Origin: Davidsoniella eucalypti
Lineage: Eukaryota > Ascomycota > Sordariomycetes > Microascales > Ceratocystidaceae
NCBI GenBank assembly: GCA_004009845.1
Contig: RMBW01000041.1
Coordinates: 219,379 to 283,378 of the forward strand
Length of the DNA: 64,000 nucleotides
Reading direction: 5' to 3'
Below, piece by piece: positions 45,793-58,667 of this stretch; within the stretch, counting starts at the first letter, position 1; each line of letters begins with the position of its first letter. Made by a program: the position numbers and the translations under genes. The notes below the pieces were generated by a model. The model was not told the DNA's origin and made no database searches. It saw only the letters and a list, made by a program, of their open reading frames with translations.

Positions 45793-47653
45793 GGATGGCG
45801 AGCTTCCGGTGACATGGACGAGAGTAACGGACGAGGTTGAGTAAGGTGAAAGCCGATCGATGCAAGACCGGCTTCGGGGTGCGCAGATAGGGTGTAGGCA
45901 CTTGTCTGCGCTGACTCTACTAAGCTATAGTAAGTGCTATTACTGCGACAGACAGACAGAACAGGAAGGGCGACAAGGTATAAACAGCCTCTTAAACGTG
46001 CTGTCCACTTTCCCGCAAGCCTCTTTTTGGGGCTTCTACGCGCACAGAAGTCACCAGGTGAAAAAAAAGAAAAAAAAATTAAAAGTATGCTATAAAATAA
46101 AATAAAAGAAAAGGAAAGGAAAAAAAGAATTAATAAAACACAAAAAAAAGAGACCACCGGCGGGTTCTGAGACGGCGCGGTGGTCGGCGCGTGATAATCG
46201 CGAAAATAAACCAATGTTCGGTAGTCAAGATGAATCAGCAGTCAGAAATGCGCGTTGAGATGCAGATAAACAGGCGCGATTTTGGGCGATTGAGATAGCG
46301 TCGTCGTGTCGATGAATTGATGATGATGTTTGGGGGAAGTTGGGAAGAGAGGGGGGAGCGGTAGATTTTCCTCGCAAAACTAGAAATTTTACTGCAGTTG
46401 TTCACTGAAGCTTTTTGCGCTACGCGGTACCTGCCTTGCTAGGTGCAGCTGCAGCGAATGGTTTTACAAGTGCTGTTGTTGTTTTTTTGTTGTTTTTTTT
46501 GGTGCTAGGGCATCATGCTTTGTTGCTGCTAAATTCAGAGCCCTGTAAACAAAGGTTAATGCACTAATCTCAAAATGGTGTGCCAGCACCAAGTCAGACC
46601 CACATTTGCACAGGGCTCCCACCAGTTATATTACGCTATACAGATTCGCACCCGCTCGAAATAGTGTTCGCGTGTTGACATTCCAGATCGCGAGGCCGAG
46701 TTGGTCGAGTTAGAGGTCGGGTTCACATGCGTAGTTAGCATAGTTAAGAGCACACGTCTGATTATTCGACAAGTATATGGCTGATTTTTGGGTATATATT
46801 CTACGAAATTCTTGATACTAAAGCAAAATGCTAACCTCTAAAGACAATCCCCGCGATAAGAACAACACCAACAGTACTGAAAGAAAACATTGCAGAAACA
46901 TTACAAAGAAAAGAAAAACCATCGACAGAGCCAACACCACGCCGATTGAAACTGACAGGCAACTAAGTTGAACTGTTTACAAAAAAACCAATACAGCCAC
47001 ACCTTACGCCTCCTAGGACAAGCAGTGAAACAAAGTACACTAAAGCCAAACCCCGTTCCAACGTAAACATCCAATCGTGAGATTTGAAGCCTTCGTGAGA
47101 ATACGAGCAACCAACCAACGGTAGTAGCCACATATTGCGTTATATATGTCTTGAGTCCACAATGATGTACACAACATGTAGATATATCGTGATGACAATG
47201 AGTAAAAAAGGGTGTAAATCCCTATAATCGGTGATGATGGTGATGGTGGTGATGAACAACCAAGAAAATTGATAGTAAATGAAAAAAAAAATTGAAAGAA
47301 CAAAACGCCAAACCGATCCGTAAAGCCTAGACTGAATACAGTCCCTTTGTCTTTTATGCTTCTTGCAGGAAAAGAAACACGTCCGTCCAACCCGCCCTTT
47401 TATGTTAAGAAAAGAAAAGAAAACGTCCCCTCACACGTCATGATAATGTGTCACTATTCGTAAACATCCACATCAAGCGTCGAGCATTGAACCAATTAGT
47501 ATTGGTAAGTTACGTGACTGGTAGTATACAAGGAGCCGAATCTCTATTATAGACAAAGAGTCCAGCCCCTGACAAGATAGCAAGAAGAAAAAAACTAGTT
47601 GCTATCTCTGTGTCTTCCACGAGGATTTCTGGTTCAGTAATCGACCGTCTTTT
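45793..47653. promoter_or_regulatory. MIS13 upstream region and AtfA 3' flank
   Basis: The 1.86 kb lie between two minus-strand genes. The part near MIS13 (45793-46400) has long A-rich stretches on the plus strand (T-rich on the MIS13 strand), as in a promoter or leader. The rest is AT-rich, with a GATGGT-type trinucleotide patch at about 47231-47256. No gene is supported. Confidence 0.55.
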
Positions 47654-49428
47654 CTACTGGAAAGAGCGGCCAGACGGCTGTCCATTGAGAATAGCCTGGC
47701 CAGTGGTCATGCGGCGAGCTTGGTTTTGCATGCCGGTGGGGACGGAGCTGGTGGGATAAGGGTTCATTTGCGAATTGAAATTATCGCCTCCGTCAACCGG
47801 GTACTGGCCACGTACAACCTGCTCAAGGGTGACGGGGCAATCCTTGTGAGCCAGTAGCAGTGTTTTCAGGTTGACCATTTCAGTGCGTAGGCGCTGTATT
47901 TGGGTGCTGAGGTCCTCATTCTCGGTTGTTAGGTTATCGACGCGAGACTGTAGCTCATTAAGCCACTGCTTCTTGCGCTGACGACACTTGAGGGCAGCGA
48001 TACTGTTGTGAGAGATTAGATGTTAGTATATTATTGTACGGATAGTTTGTGGTATAAAGACGGTGCATAATAAACGTACCGATTGCGCTCCAGGAAGTTC
48101 TTGCGTTTGTCGTCTTCCGTCATTCTCTTATCATCGTCTTCATCAATGTTGTCTTCTTCGTCTTCAGAAGCCTGAGAGTGCGTACTCTTGGCCCGTTTGG
48201 TGATGGCCGGTTCTACAGGGCTGCCGATCTTCCGCTTGGCATTGACGGCAGGCTTGTTGGCCGTGGCAGCACGCTTCTTAGAGGCAACAGCGGCTTTCAG
48301 TTCAGGTGAAGTTTGCTCGCGACCGTTTGGTAGAGCAGTGGAGGTGGTGGGATGCGATGGTTGAGAAGCCGATATGGTAGACGAGTTGGGCATGGTGGCC
48401 ATATGAGGAGCATTGGCAGGGACCGGTATGGCGGCGGCGGGGTTGTGAGGGACGGAAACAGAAACAGAAACGGGGGGAGGAGGTTGGGGAACTGTCATCG
48501 GAACTTGGGAATTGGGGGGAAGCGCCTTCGGAGTTGGGGCGAATTGCGCATTAGGCTGGGGGGCATTTCTGCCTTGTTGAGCAAGCAAAAAGAGACCATT
48601 GACAGCATCATTGGCGTGGGGATCATTGTTCAGGGCAGATGAGCCTGAAGTCTTGACCTCGGCCGTTTCCAGTGCGGCAGGGGCAGCGGCAGGGACGGTT
48701 GCGTCTCGGTGCTCTGACGTCATCAGCTTATTGTGCTTCTGCTTGGTAGCCACACTGAGGGCAGTGCGGTGAAAATCAACAGTAGTCGGAGTGGAGGCAC
48801 CAGCCGAAAACGTCGAAAACAGTGTATTATTGCTGGGGCTAGGCGGATAAAGGGAGGTCGAGCCCGGCCCAGGCGTCAAGCCAGTTCTAAGAGAAGACTC
48901 GTTGAATCCACGGTCGATGAAGTAGTCGGCCCCGGAGGTTGCGAGGGGGGCGGTCAGCAGAGCCGGACTCAGGGGGCCGCTCTTGAGAGAGTTGTTCCAG
49001 CCAAAGGGACTTCTAGTCCCCAGACCGGCGGCGGACGGCGACGCCAACGCGCTCACAGAGGGCAGTTTTGTGGTGGAGCCGGGAGTCTGGGTGCCATTGC
49101 CACCAGTAGTTGGTCCATTAGTGCTAAACGACTTCTCGAAAGGGTTGTGTTCGTTCTTGAGCGACTCATTCACGGGTCTAGAGTCTTCTTGCTTGATGGA
49201 GACTGACTCGGAGGGGTGCACACCCAGCGAGTCGATAGGGGCTATATTGCGAGTTAGAACGGCTTTGAACATGATTTCGGATGAAGTAGATCAATGTATC
49301 TAGCGTTGGAAGAGGGCATGCGGCATCGGTGTTTGTCTGTGGGCGTGGTGTATGACTGATTGAATAGTTGCGTAGTGCGAAGAGTGGATTTGTGTAGACT
49401 TACCCTTTATATCGATCATCGACGTCAT
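47654..49428 (-). CDS. atfA: ATF/CREB bZIP stress transcription factor (AtfA/Atf1 type)
   Basis: This nuclear factor acts downstream of the Hog1/SakA stress kinase and binds CRE sites (TGACGTCA). Exons 49428-49404, 49241-48080 and 48002-47654 give 511 residues. The first exon holds only MTSMIDIK plus one base. Exon 2 carries the N-terminal conserved stretch (NPFEKSF, then FGWNNSLKSGPLSPALL), a Pro/Ser/Thr-rich middle with P-rich VPQPPPPVSVSVSVP, and an acidic segment before the bZIP. The second splice lies inside the basic region and gives RKNFLERNRIAALKCRQRKK at about 386-405, followed by the zipper LQSRVDNLTTENEDLSTQIQ. After the zipper come KTLLLAHKDCPVT and a short tail ending SGRSFQ. Both introns have CTAAC branch sites. 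The ATG at 49272 is in frame but lies in intron 1; it could start an alternative form. CRE-like sites lie about 0.8 kb upstream. Confidence 0.92.
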
Positions 49429-50242
49429 TGTGCTGGAACCATGCGATGGCAGTCGAGAATATATATGTATATAGAGAATTCAAGCCTGGATGGGATTGCC
49501 TGACAGTACAATGAGACGCCAATTGGGGCCAGCGGTAGCGAGGAACTCAGTTGGCTTGGTGCCCGAAAAATAGGCGGATTTAGCTGAGTTGGCGAACGAG
49601 CAAGAAAACCGAGCTTGTACAGGGAGCAAACGATGCCCAAGATGTGAAGACAAAAAGAGAAGCAAGTACACGAGAAGTGAAGCACGGCGGATTCTCGTGG
49701 GGTATGTGGCGTGGACTATGAAGCCCAGGAATGATACAAAGAGGAAGAGAGAGATCGGGGCCTGATAGATTTGATGCGACAGAATGACAAATGGCGTCAC
49801 TGACAGGCTCTAAATTTTAGAGTTTTTTTGTTCTACTTCCTTTCTGTTCACTTGGAACAATGGGATCATCAAGAGGCGAAAGTACGACGAGAGTAATAAA
49901 AATTAAGAGGTGGCGGCGCAGATACGTAGTGCTAGACGCAAGATATAATAAAACGGGAGACTGAGACGGATGCGCAGGTAAAGGACGAAAATAGCGAGAG
50001 AAAGCGAGATCAAGGCCGACAATAAACCAACAAAAGCATAGATGGCAAATACAAATAACAGTAATGGAACTAGAAGCAACGCGATGAGATGATGGACGGA
50101 CAGCGCTGCAGAATACCGGTGGCCTCGTAGTGGACGGCAGGCGGGTTGTGTTGTGTTGTGTTGTGCTGGTGGGCGGGCAAGCAGCTGGTTGATGTGATTC
50201 CTTGGTGCAGGAGAGTCAGGAAACAGAAGCAAAAGAAGACAC

Positions 50243-50269
50243 GACGTCACCGGTCTGATGTATGACGTT
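50243..50269. promoter_or_regulatory. Pair of CRE-like sites upstream of AtfA
   Basis: GACGTCAC at 50243-50250 and TGACGTT at 50263-50269 each match the ATF site with one mismatch. They stand 20 bases apart, about 820-840 bases upstream of the AtfA start codon. Autoregulation of ATF genes is a reasonable expectation; here it is inference from motif and position. Confidence 0.35.
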
Positions 50270-51104
50270 GAGAAAAATTCGAGGGAGAAGGGACGGGCGA
50301 AGAGAAAAGGAAAAAAAGATAAAAAAATTGACGGGGCATTCGACCAGAGACAGAGGCCCCACTTTAGTGTGGACTCGCGTGCAGATGCACTGTGCTCGTG
50401 GCTGCACTGTATATCGAAGCCCAGGGTTTTTCGTTCCGCTTTGTTAGGGTTGTGCTCGTATTTGTATGCACAGGATCAATGGAATAATCGATATCAATTC
50501 GGTAGCTCTGTCCCGGAGAAAATAGTGTCTGAAGCTCATTTCCTCATTCTTCATCGGTTTATTCGCTCTTTTATAGGGCTTGCTTTAATTTTTGCTTTCT
50601 CTCTAGTCAGGGACCGCCAAAACTGTAATAGCCCATTGTCGCTGGAAAAGTGGTTTAATTGTCTTTACTTGTTGACCCACTGGCCTAATAAGGCGTCTAA
50701 AGTTAGATCACGATATATCTCCGCGCCGACCAACTTCTAAATAACGCCATGCCTCTTGCAATAACGTCTATGGCTGTCCCATTCAAGCCTGAGCGGTATT
50801 GTTGTAGCCTTGGGATAAGTCAGAGATAGAGACATATGACGTCTTATGAACAGTGATCAGCTTAGGGTGACAGCTGAGACTCCAAAACAAAGACTCCCAA
50901 CTAGCGCAGCCTTTCAACTCTGGATCGTTTCTTTTTTCTTTTTCTCGCGTGCTGTGGCTGCAGGTTTTCCGTACATCTACCACTCTGTCTCTTTGTTATC
51001 CATCAAACAACTTGCAAACCACAAAATCCAGCACACCCAACATACTTAGCCTGCAATAGCCTAGGACATAACAGCGCAATAAGCGAGTTATCTGCTGGCC
51101 CTGT

Positions 51105-51115
51105 CCCTAACCCTA
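51105..51115 (+). repeat. Interstitial telomere-like motif
   Basis: CCCTAACCCTA is close to two units of the fungal telomere repeat (TTAGGG on the other strand). It is too short to be a captured telomere and resembles the telobox elements bound by Myb-type telobox factors. Two more copies occur at 58657 and 59613. Confidence 0.5.
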
Positions 51116-54100
51116 CCAAAGCGATGTACTTTTGGGAATGTGATCTGTTTTCGAAGTTGTTAGGATTGTCCGAGATGAAGATATGGACTTGGAGGAAACA
51201 ATGGCCCTGTATAACCTCCCAGTTTCTCATGGTAGTTCGAAGCTATTTTTCTTACAGCCTTTCCGAACAACGATGAAAACAAACAGAAGTTGGGCTTAAC
51301 GAACGAGTTTAGCCTTTCTCCCCTTCTGCCCATGACGTGGACGCACCACATATGGGCGTTTGTCACGCAGGCCTAGTCTGAGAGCCGTTGGTATATGCGT
51401 GTCTTGGTTTCCTTGCGCGAAGTACAATACAAAAAACCATGGACATGAGCCAAGCATAATCAACAGAGAGACAGGTCATGAGACTTGCCATTATGTGACA
51501 GAATACACGTAGCTGAAGCACAAGAACTGGCACATGTCCAAGAGACACTTGCAAATCGCGGAGTACAGCTGGTTGCAGTTCGCACTCTCTCACTCTCATT
51601 CGCTGCTTTTCCTGGTTCTCTTGCTTTCTCATGTTTGTTTCATGGAGCTAGAACATCCCATCCCTATCCATTTACCTCTTCTTACCGGCCCTTTTTGGAT
51701 TATTGCTGCCATAACATGGGCTTGGTAGCCAATCTACAGGTAGAACAGCCATGTTGGACTGGGGTGATACCTTGTTGCCGGTTCAGCGGGCTGGGTCGGA
51801 TCATAGTTTATTAGCCCCTCCCATTACTACTGCTACTCTCTTTTCTTTTAAAGTCCCTGGTTCGGTCTCTTTGTTCGCGTGCCATAGCAAAGCACACATG
51901 TCAGCTTGATCGTTTACTGCAATTCAGAGCAGAGTTTTTCTTGTCTAATTTCCTGACTTACTGGGTCAAGGTGGGTGCTGGCATCTATAGAGTGAAAATA
52001 CTAGGTACTTGTTGGTGCCTGAGTCTACAACAAGCGGAAGCCCCTGAGAAATGGTGGTATTATTGATACAAGTGATACATGTATATTGTACATACATATC
52101 AGGTTACTGGAAGGCAATAAACGTGTAGGAAGCCGGCCTAGCTGATTCATGGCTCATTGTCCAAGAACAATCTCTAGCGCGGCTGCCCGGTGGCTGGATT
52201 GGTGGGAAAATGGCAAACTTGGCCCGGTAAAGGCAAAGGCAACGAAACAATGTAGAGTTCAGACTGATGGTGGAATTCCAAGGGCACAGACAGTCCCAGT
52301 GAGTCTAGTACAACTGACTGCTGGGACGACTTGGCCTAGTCTGGATTTAGATAGACAGATACGTGTGTACGTGTGTAGTTGTTGTTTTCTGCCTTCCAGG
52401 ACTAGCCTGGCCATTCTTTTCTTGGTGCGTTGCGTTCTGAAATGTCAACTGACATGTCTTGTCTCTCGTCTAACCACTGAACCCCAAGCTGCCGGGGACT
52501 CAGGCTTGTCACGCAGCCAATGACTGGACAGAGATAGTTTCGTAGCGGTAGGACTATGTTGTATACATGGATTGATGCCAAGGGAGATATGTTGTGTATG
52601 AACCACAACAAAGCCTAGTCGAGGAATGGAGACTGCAAGGCGACGATGAAAAAGGGCTACTTATATCTGTACATATGATAGTACATACAACTGAACTCTT
52701 AAGTCTATATTGCTTAAACTTGCCATGATCGGCGGTGTTGCCAGATTGAGCCCGATGCTTGGATCTCATGGCGTCCTTTGCCTTGACACATGCAGATACA
52801 AAAGACTGGTAACAAAAGGCTAAAGAGAACGAAAAACAAAACACAGAGAGCAAATAAGCGCAGCCACAGGCTCGTGCGCATTCGTCATCAAGCCTGGGCT
52901 GGTTTTTCTTTATTTTTATTCTGCTTTATTTTCCTTGCGGTTTTATGCTAACCCCTGAGATTGGGCCACACCTAGATTAGAAGAGAGATAGTGACAAAGT
53001 ACATACTGATACATAGCAGAAGAAGGATATACTGAAAAGAAGAGAATATCGTCGAATCTCGCCTTCCTCCTACAGCCGGCATGTCATCCTTTGGGATAAA
53101 TCCAGGATAGGAGACGATGTTGATAAGAATATGAACAAGAAAACATAGCATGTATCTGTAAAAAGAACGGAGGGGCTTCTGAGTCAAGAGAGTAGCAAGT
53201 AATATTAAATCCGGAATATATATTTTCTCATCATCTTCGCATATCTTATTTCACATCCTGGTTTAATAATATCCTTAACTTTGTATTCTTCTGTTCTCTT
53301 TCGATTTGTTTTTGGCCTGTTCGAAAAAAATAGGTTTTTCTTTTTTTTCTTTTCTTTTTCTTTGGCGCAACACAGTGCTACTCAATCGTCACAGTATGAA
53401 AAAGGAAACGCACTGCGTGGCGTATAACTTTTTTATATATAGGTAAAATTCTACTAAAATGAAGCGCGACAGGTATTAATGTTTTTTAATCTTTCAACTA
53501 GAGCCAAAAAGAAAAAGAATATGGTGACATGCGCGCAACAAGTGACTTCGCGATCGAAACTGAATGGTTTGTGATCAGTAGATTTGGCTTGAAAGAAACG
53601 CAAGAATAACAAAGAGCATAAAACTGCGGCTTGACTGCGATTGAACATACGTTTAGTCCTAACGCGTAAAACACCAGAATTCCCGTCCCGTCCTCGATTT
53701 GACTTGTACGTTCTATTCTACTTTGTGATAATTTTTATTATTATACGAAACTATGAGGCTGGTCAGGCGTCCTTGTGAGGGGCCATTGAATCAATGCGGT
53801 GGCAAAAACAGTGCAGTAACCCTATATGCACAGAAGGGTTACGATGTGCCTATTGGCCAGCCAGCCAGCCTCGAGCTGTACTAAAAGCAATGCATATCGA
53901 GATGCCGAACCCCACGGCAAGAAGCATTCCGTCGGGCCAGCAAAAGCGAGCCTGGAGGATCGAGAGGATCTGGGTGTAATAAGGACGATTAGAAATCAAG
54001 GCCTGTTATCTCTTGGTGAAGAAAACCACGGCTTAAAATCCGGTTCGCCCTTGTTCTGCAGGTGTAACGTGATTCCACCACCCAGAGACACGACGGAATA

Positions 54101-55115
54101 AAAATCATTAAAATAAACAGAGGCGGCCAGTGCGGAAGGCAGACATATTACAGATCAGATCTGTAAGAACACATGAACAAATCCGTACACCAAGTTGTTC
54201 TATTCGGGCTAAAAGCCACCAAAGGGAGGGATGGCCTGGGCAAGGCATGAGAACGGAATTCTTATGAGGTCCTTTTCATAAGCTGATGAGCGTATCTTTC
54301 ATCTTTGCCTTGATAAGACTTCAAAAGATATAAAACAGTTGCCGTGGCTTCGGTTACGGCTCCCTATACAGCTACTCTGAGCTGGGTTGATTATAATGCG
54401 TGTGCTCGCCGGACCTGGAAGCCACGTCGTGAAATACGAGATAATGTAGCCGATATTGGAAAAAAGAAGTGCTGGAGCAATGTACGGATAGAACTAAAGA
54501 TGTGAAGGCGTCGGATTTAGTCATCACAAGCTTCTAGACTGCAGCACTGTAGGCTTCCGCAACTTCAATACATGTTGGATATACAGCTCATATGGATGGA
54601 ATGCTCAAAGCGGATAATGGCGAGTAACGCTGCTTTTTTCTGCTTCGAGAACATTTCGAGAAGAGAGGCTTGCACTGGGGTTTTTGGAATTTAAACAGAA
54701 GCAAGAAAGAAAATGCCATGGCGAGCCTACCAGTGCAACATGTCGGATCTTAATGATTGGAACACTGATACTTGAGACCCCCATACGTGTGATCTTGGTG
54801 ATTTAGGTAGACGTTAAATATAATTAAATCAAATCAAATCCACGTATCTATTCACTATATTTGTCTTATCCCTGACTAGCCTGCCGAGGCTTAAACTCCC
54901 CGCATTCGAGCTTTGCCTTTTTAGCTCCAAAAGCTATGGATTTGTTTGCCGGATTTGTTGGAGAACAAACGTGCTTGATGTATATGTATGGTATATGCAT
55001 TGGTTGTACATACATTTAGACATACACATGTATATGCACGATAGTCAGTCATATAGAACACTATCGTAACTATCCCTGACAAAAGCTTCACTTCCGTTTG
55101 ATATTCCCGTCCGCC

Positions 55116-56256
55116 ATGTTATCTCCGCCACCCAAGATTGTGCTTTTCCACTATGCATTCTCGCCTTATGCGCGCCGAGTTGTGTGGTATCTGATTCTTC
55201 GCGGGATCCCGTATACGCAGTGTGTAAGTCGCTATGATAAGAACATAGTTTTGGTGCATATGCATAGGCTGCCTTTTGGTATCAGAGCCTTAGTCTACAA
55301 GTACAAATACCATATGTACATACGTTAGCTAATACTGCGACTGTAAGATGCAACCCGCCATGCTGCCGCGCCCCGACCTCAATAGACTCGGCATCCAGCA
55401 TCGTCGAATCCCAATCCTGGCCATTGGTCGTGATGTCTATCTAGATACGCGGCTCATCATAGCTAAGCTCGAGGAACTGTATCCAGAGAAACCGCGTCTT
55501 AGTATCGCCTCGTCAGAGACTGCCGAGAAGCGCGCGTTACAGGAGCTTCTACGCATGTTCACAACCGACACGGGCGTCTTTGGCCAAGCTGCTGCCCTGT
55601 TGCCTACCGACAGGATCCCTATGCTACAGACCAAAGAATGGTGGAAAGACCGGGCCTCGTTATTTCCAGGCGCCTCGTCTCCGGAAGCCATGCAACGCCA
55701 ACGGCCCACGGCACTGGCGGAGGTCAGGCGGGCCATGGAGTTCCTGGAAACCACTATCCTGAGCGATGGGCGTGACTGGGTGCTGGCAACCGATGGCCCT
55801 AGTGTGGCCGACATCGATGCTGTCTGGCCTTTTCACTGGATTACCGGCATCCCCGATGCCTTGCCCCAGGGCTCGTTTTCGGCTGCAACCTTCCCGCGGC
55901 TGTTTGCATGGACAGCGCGTTTCCAAAAGGCGGTGTCGGCAGCTAAGAAAAGGAACACATCTGGTGGCGTCCAGGCACTGGGCATCTCAGGCGCCGAGGC
56001 GTTCGAGGCTATCACTACGGCGCTATTCCATGAGCAGACCACGGGCGTTACGGATGAGCTTGCAGGACTTACCATGGGTGATTTGGTTGACCTGCGACCA
56101 TCGGACTATGGAACCCAACACGTAGATACGGGTAAGCTGGTGTTGTTGAGCTCTACAGAGATTGCGATTGAGGTTATGGCGGGTGACACGGCTGTCCACC
56201 TGCATGCTCCCCGACATGGCTTTGTGGTGAAAAGGAGTAATTGCGAGCGACTATAG
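55116..56256 (+). CDS. Glutathione S-transferase-like protein
   Basis: Exons 55116-55223 and 55348-56256 (124-nt intron, donor GTAAGT) give 338 residues. The N-terminus has a thioredoxin-like GST fold: PKIVLFHYAFSPYARRVVWY at about 6-25, with the typical S-P-x-x-R helix start, then RRIPILAIGRDVYLDTRLII carrying the cis-proline after RRI, and a C-terminal helical domain with PSVADIDAVWPFHWITG. A further C-terminal part of about 100 residues (from about 235, GVQALGISGAEAFEAI) is beyond the usual GST length of 210-230 and ends VKRSNCERL. The family would conjugate glutathione to electrophiles or act as a reductase, but the substrate cannot be told. ATG 55116 is chosen because the 18 bases before it lack an ATG and it directly precedes the conserved fold. 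It stands isolated between two spacers of more than 5 kb. Confidence 0.87.
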
Positions 56257-58656
56257 AGGCACACTTGTGGCCTCGGTAGTGGAAGTCTAGTGAAGGCCTT
56301 GGCTGAGTGGCTCCCGGGTAATCTGGGATACGGACTTCTTATCTTCACATGCTGTCGTGGCACATTACATGTGTAAATTAGGGGTATCTTTGCACTATTC
56401 GTCATGAATGGCCACAGAAACAGAAATCCTCGCAGTCCTCGACTATAACACACCCGGTTGCACATTGTTACGAGTTGTTGTTGTTGTGACTAGCCGATAT
56501 TTGGCTCTGTACGCTGTAGTTCCGTTGTACCCCCACGTCTATAATACAATCTCGTGTTCTTTAACATGGCACGCATTGAGCACTAATGCACATATTACAT
56601 ATTAAACATATATGGCGTGGACGGCTTGAGATCACAGACACCTCGTCACAATGCGGTGAGGGAGACTATAATTGTGTTACATGCAATATGCCATACGTAG
56701 TTCACCTTGGAATCGTCTACGTACCAGGCTACTAGAGAGTGCGCTGTACGAGCGCTGCGGTGCAACTAGCGGAAGATTTCTTCATCAAGCCTTCATAGCG
56801 TTGGCTGCAAAACAGGAGCCACAAACGAGATAACAAGTATAAAAAAAGAGTGTGTCCTTTTTGCATGTCGTGCGAGAAGAATATGGGCTACTGCATAGGT
56901 CGGTGGCTGACGATATAAATATAAAAAAAGCTGGGACAACACGGCTTCTGCATGTCTAGCAATCGTGCCTATCTCGGCTTTCTTTGGCCTGTCTGTGATT
57001 TGAATACCCAGTGAATAGGCACATCACCCGTAGAATAAACCAAGCCAAATCTTCTGCTGCTGGCCGGCGGTGAGTCTCATCTTTGCGCCTCTGGCTTGAT
57101 TTGGCTTGGGGTCATTAGAATGGCCCGCTTCTGCTATATGTTGGTATGGCTGCTTGGTGACCTGTTATCGAGGCCATGGCTTATTATTCTTTCCCCTTTC
57201 GAGATTTCTTTTCCGAGGTGAAAGCCATGTTGCTCTCCGTTTATCGGCGGTCTAGCCTGTCATGCAAATCCAGCTCGTTGTCGCTTTTATTTATATGTAA
57301 TTCGTAATACTAGTCCGGAAGAAACAACACAGCAGCCACACACACTAGTAGTCTGCGCTGAAACAAGATCAACAACGAGATGTGGCTAAGCAAAAGAAGA
57401 CTGGAGGTGTGGCTGACAAGGGATCTGACGTGACAAGATATAGAACCTAAGCGCAGTTGAAGAGCCACTGAAACAATCCTTATAGCGCAACTCGGAATGT
57501 CACGGCAAGTACGGAGCGCACATATCCATATTAGCAAGTCGATGGTTGCAATAGCGGAGGAATCACCGCCCATGCAACCTATGCCGGGATAGATGATATA
57601 TCTGTCTAATGTATATAAATACGTCCCTGTGAGCATCAGCGGTGTTCCCTCTACGATGCTCCTTTAGACGTCTCGCCGGGAACGTGTATAACTAAAAGTA
57701 GCCGGTATGGCGTGAGAAGCGCAGTAATCACAACAAGAGAGATATAGTCTGTATGCGCTGTCGAATATGGCGAGACATTGCCAGACTATATTCGTATGTT
57801 CTGGCGGAGAGTTTTGCTTCTTCTCATCTTGTTGATATCCCTCTGATATGTCTTGGAGGTTGGAATATCTGGGGAAGTTTGGCCAAAAACAGACAAAGCA
57901 ACAGAAAACAGACGATACAAAGGAAAGAATGAAAAAAGAGGGAAAAAAACCTGGGGAAGCGGCCTAAATCCAGATTTGCGGAGAGAACCGAGCCGAACAT
58001 GAGATCTTGGAGTTCTCGTATTGCAGGTTTTTCTGTTTTGATTTTCTTGCCGAGCACGAAACGAGACAAGTATTTCTTGGAGCCGTTTTTTTCTTCTTTT
58101 TCACGGCTGACAAAATGCTCTGCTGGCCATACAGGTTGTTGTTGTTCTTGTTGTTGTCGTCGTTAATGATGATGATGTTGTGGTGCCCGTATTCGAGCCG
58201 GTTTTGTCTCCTGCGTCTTGCTTCTCGGGACGCTGCCCAACATAAGAGCCCGGCGAATGGCATACGTGGACTCTCCAATATCAAAAGTGAAGACTACTAC
58301 TCACAGCTTACAGATATATACATAAGATATATACATACACAGCTGGTTCAAGCAATAGCATATGTACATGTAGATAGACCCGGGGTGCAAGGAGCACTTT
58401 ATAGGTACAGTACATATCAGTAGTATATAATGGGACAGGGATATTGATTGGAAAAATGGGAGGCAGTCGGTCTGCGGATCGATTTAGAAGGGCGTGCTTG
58501 TCTTCATATCGTACACAGAGCAGATTTGATTTGATTTGATTATATCTAACGCCTACCTGAACCACTAAGATCATACGACGCCGGATTGGATACCGGACAG
58601 ATATTTAAGTCCTCCACGACGAAGGGGGAGGTACTCAAACTCAAAGGTACACCCAA

Positions 58657-58667
58657 GGGTTAGGGTT
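58657..58667 (+). repeat. Interstitial telomere-like motif
   Basis: GGGTTAGGGTT: nearly two TTAGGG units, in the opposite orientation to the copies at 51105 and 59613. It lies in a spacer about 2.4 kb downstream of the GST-like gene. Confidence 0.5.

Larger units (their letters stand above)
49429..55115. other. 5.7 kb gene-poor spacer upstream of AtfA and of the GST gene
   Basis: This region lies between the divergent AtfA (-) and GST-like (+) starts. Its first kilobase is presumably the AtfA leader and promoter and holds CRE-like sites at 50243-50250 (GACGTCAC), 50263-50269 (TGACGTT) and 50837-50844 (TGACGTCT). A GTGTT repeat lies near 50150. A two-unit telomere-like motif is at 51105-51115. 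Open frames reach 160 codons (50258-50740) but look compositionally random. No family, tRNA or element ends were recognised. Confidence 0.55.

Noticed and set aside
48715..48722. Perfect CRE palindrome inside the AtfA coding region
   Set aside because: It is explained by coding sequence (Met-Thr-Ser codons). There is no reason to call it regulatory.
50258..50740. A 160-codon plus-strand frame in the AtfA upstream spacer
   Set aside because: Composition looks random, it matches no family, and it lies where the AtfA leader is expected on the other strand.
54819..58545. Complementary AAATC and GATTT runs at 54820 and 58525 considered as inverted terminal repeats
   Set aside because: They are simple pentanucleotide runs without matching flanks, better explained as microsatellites.
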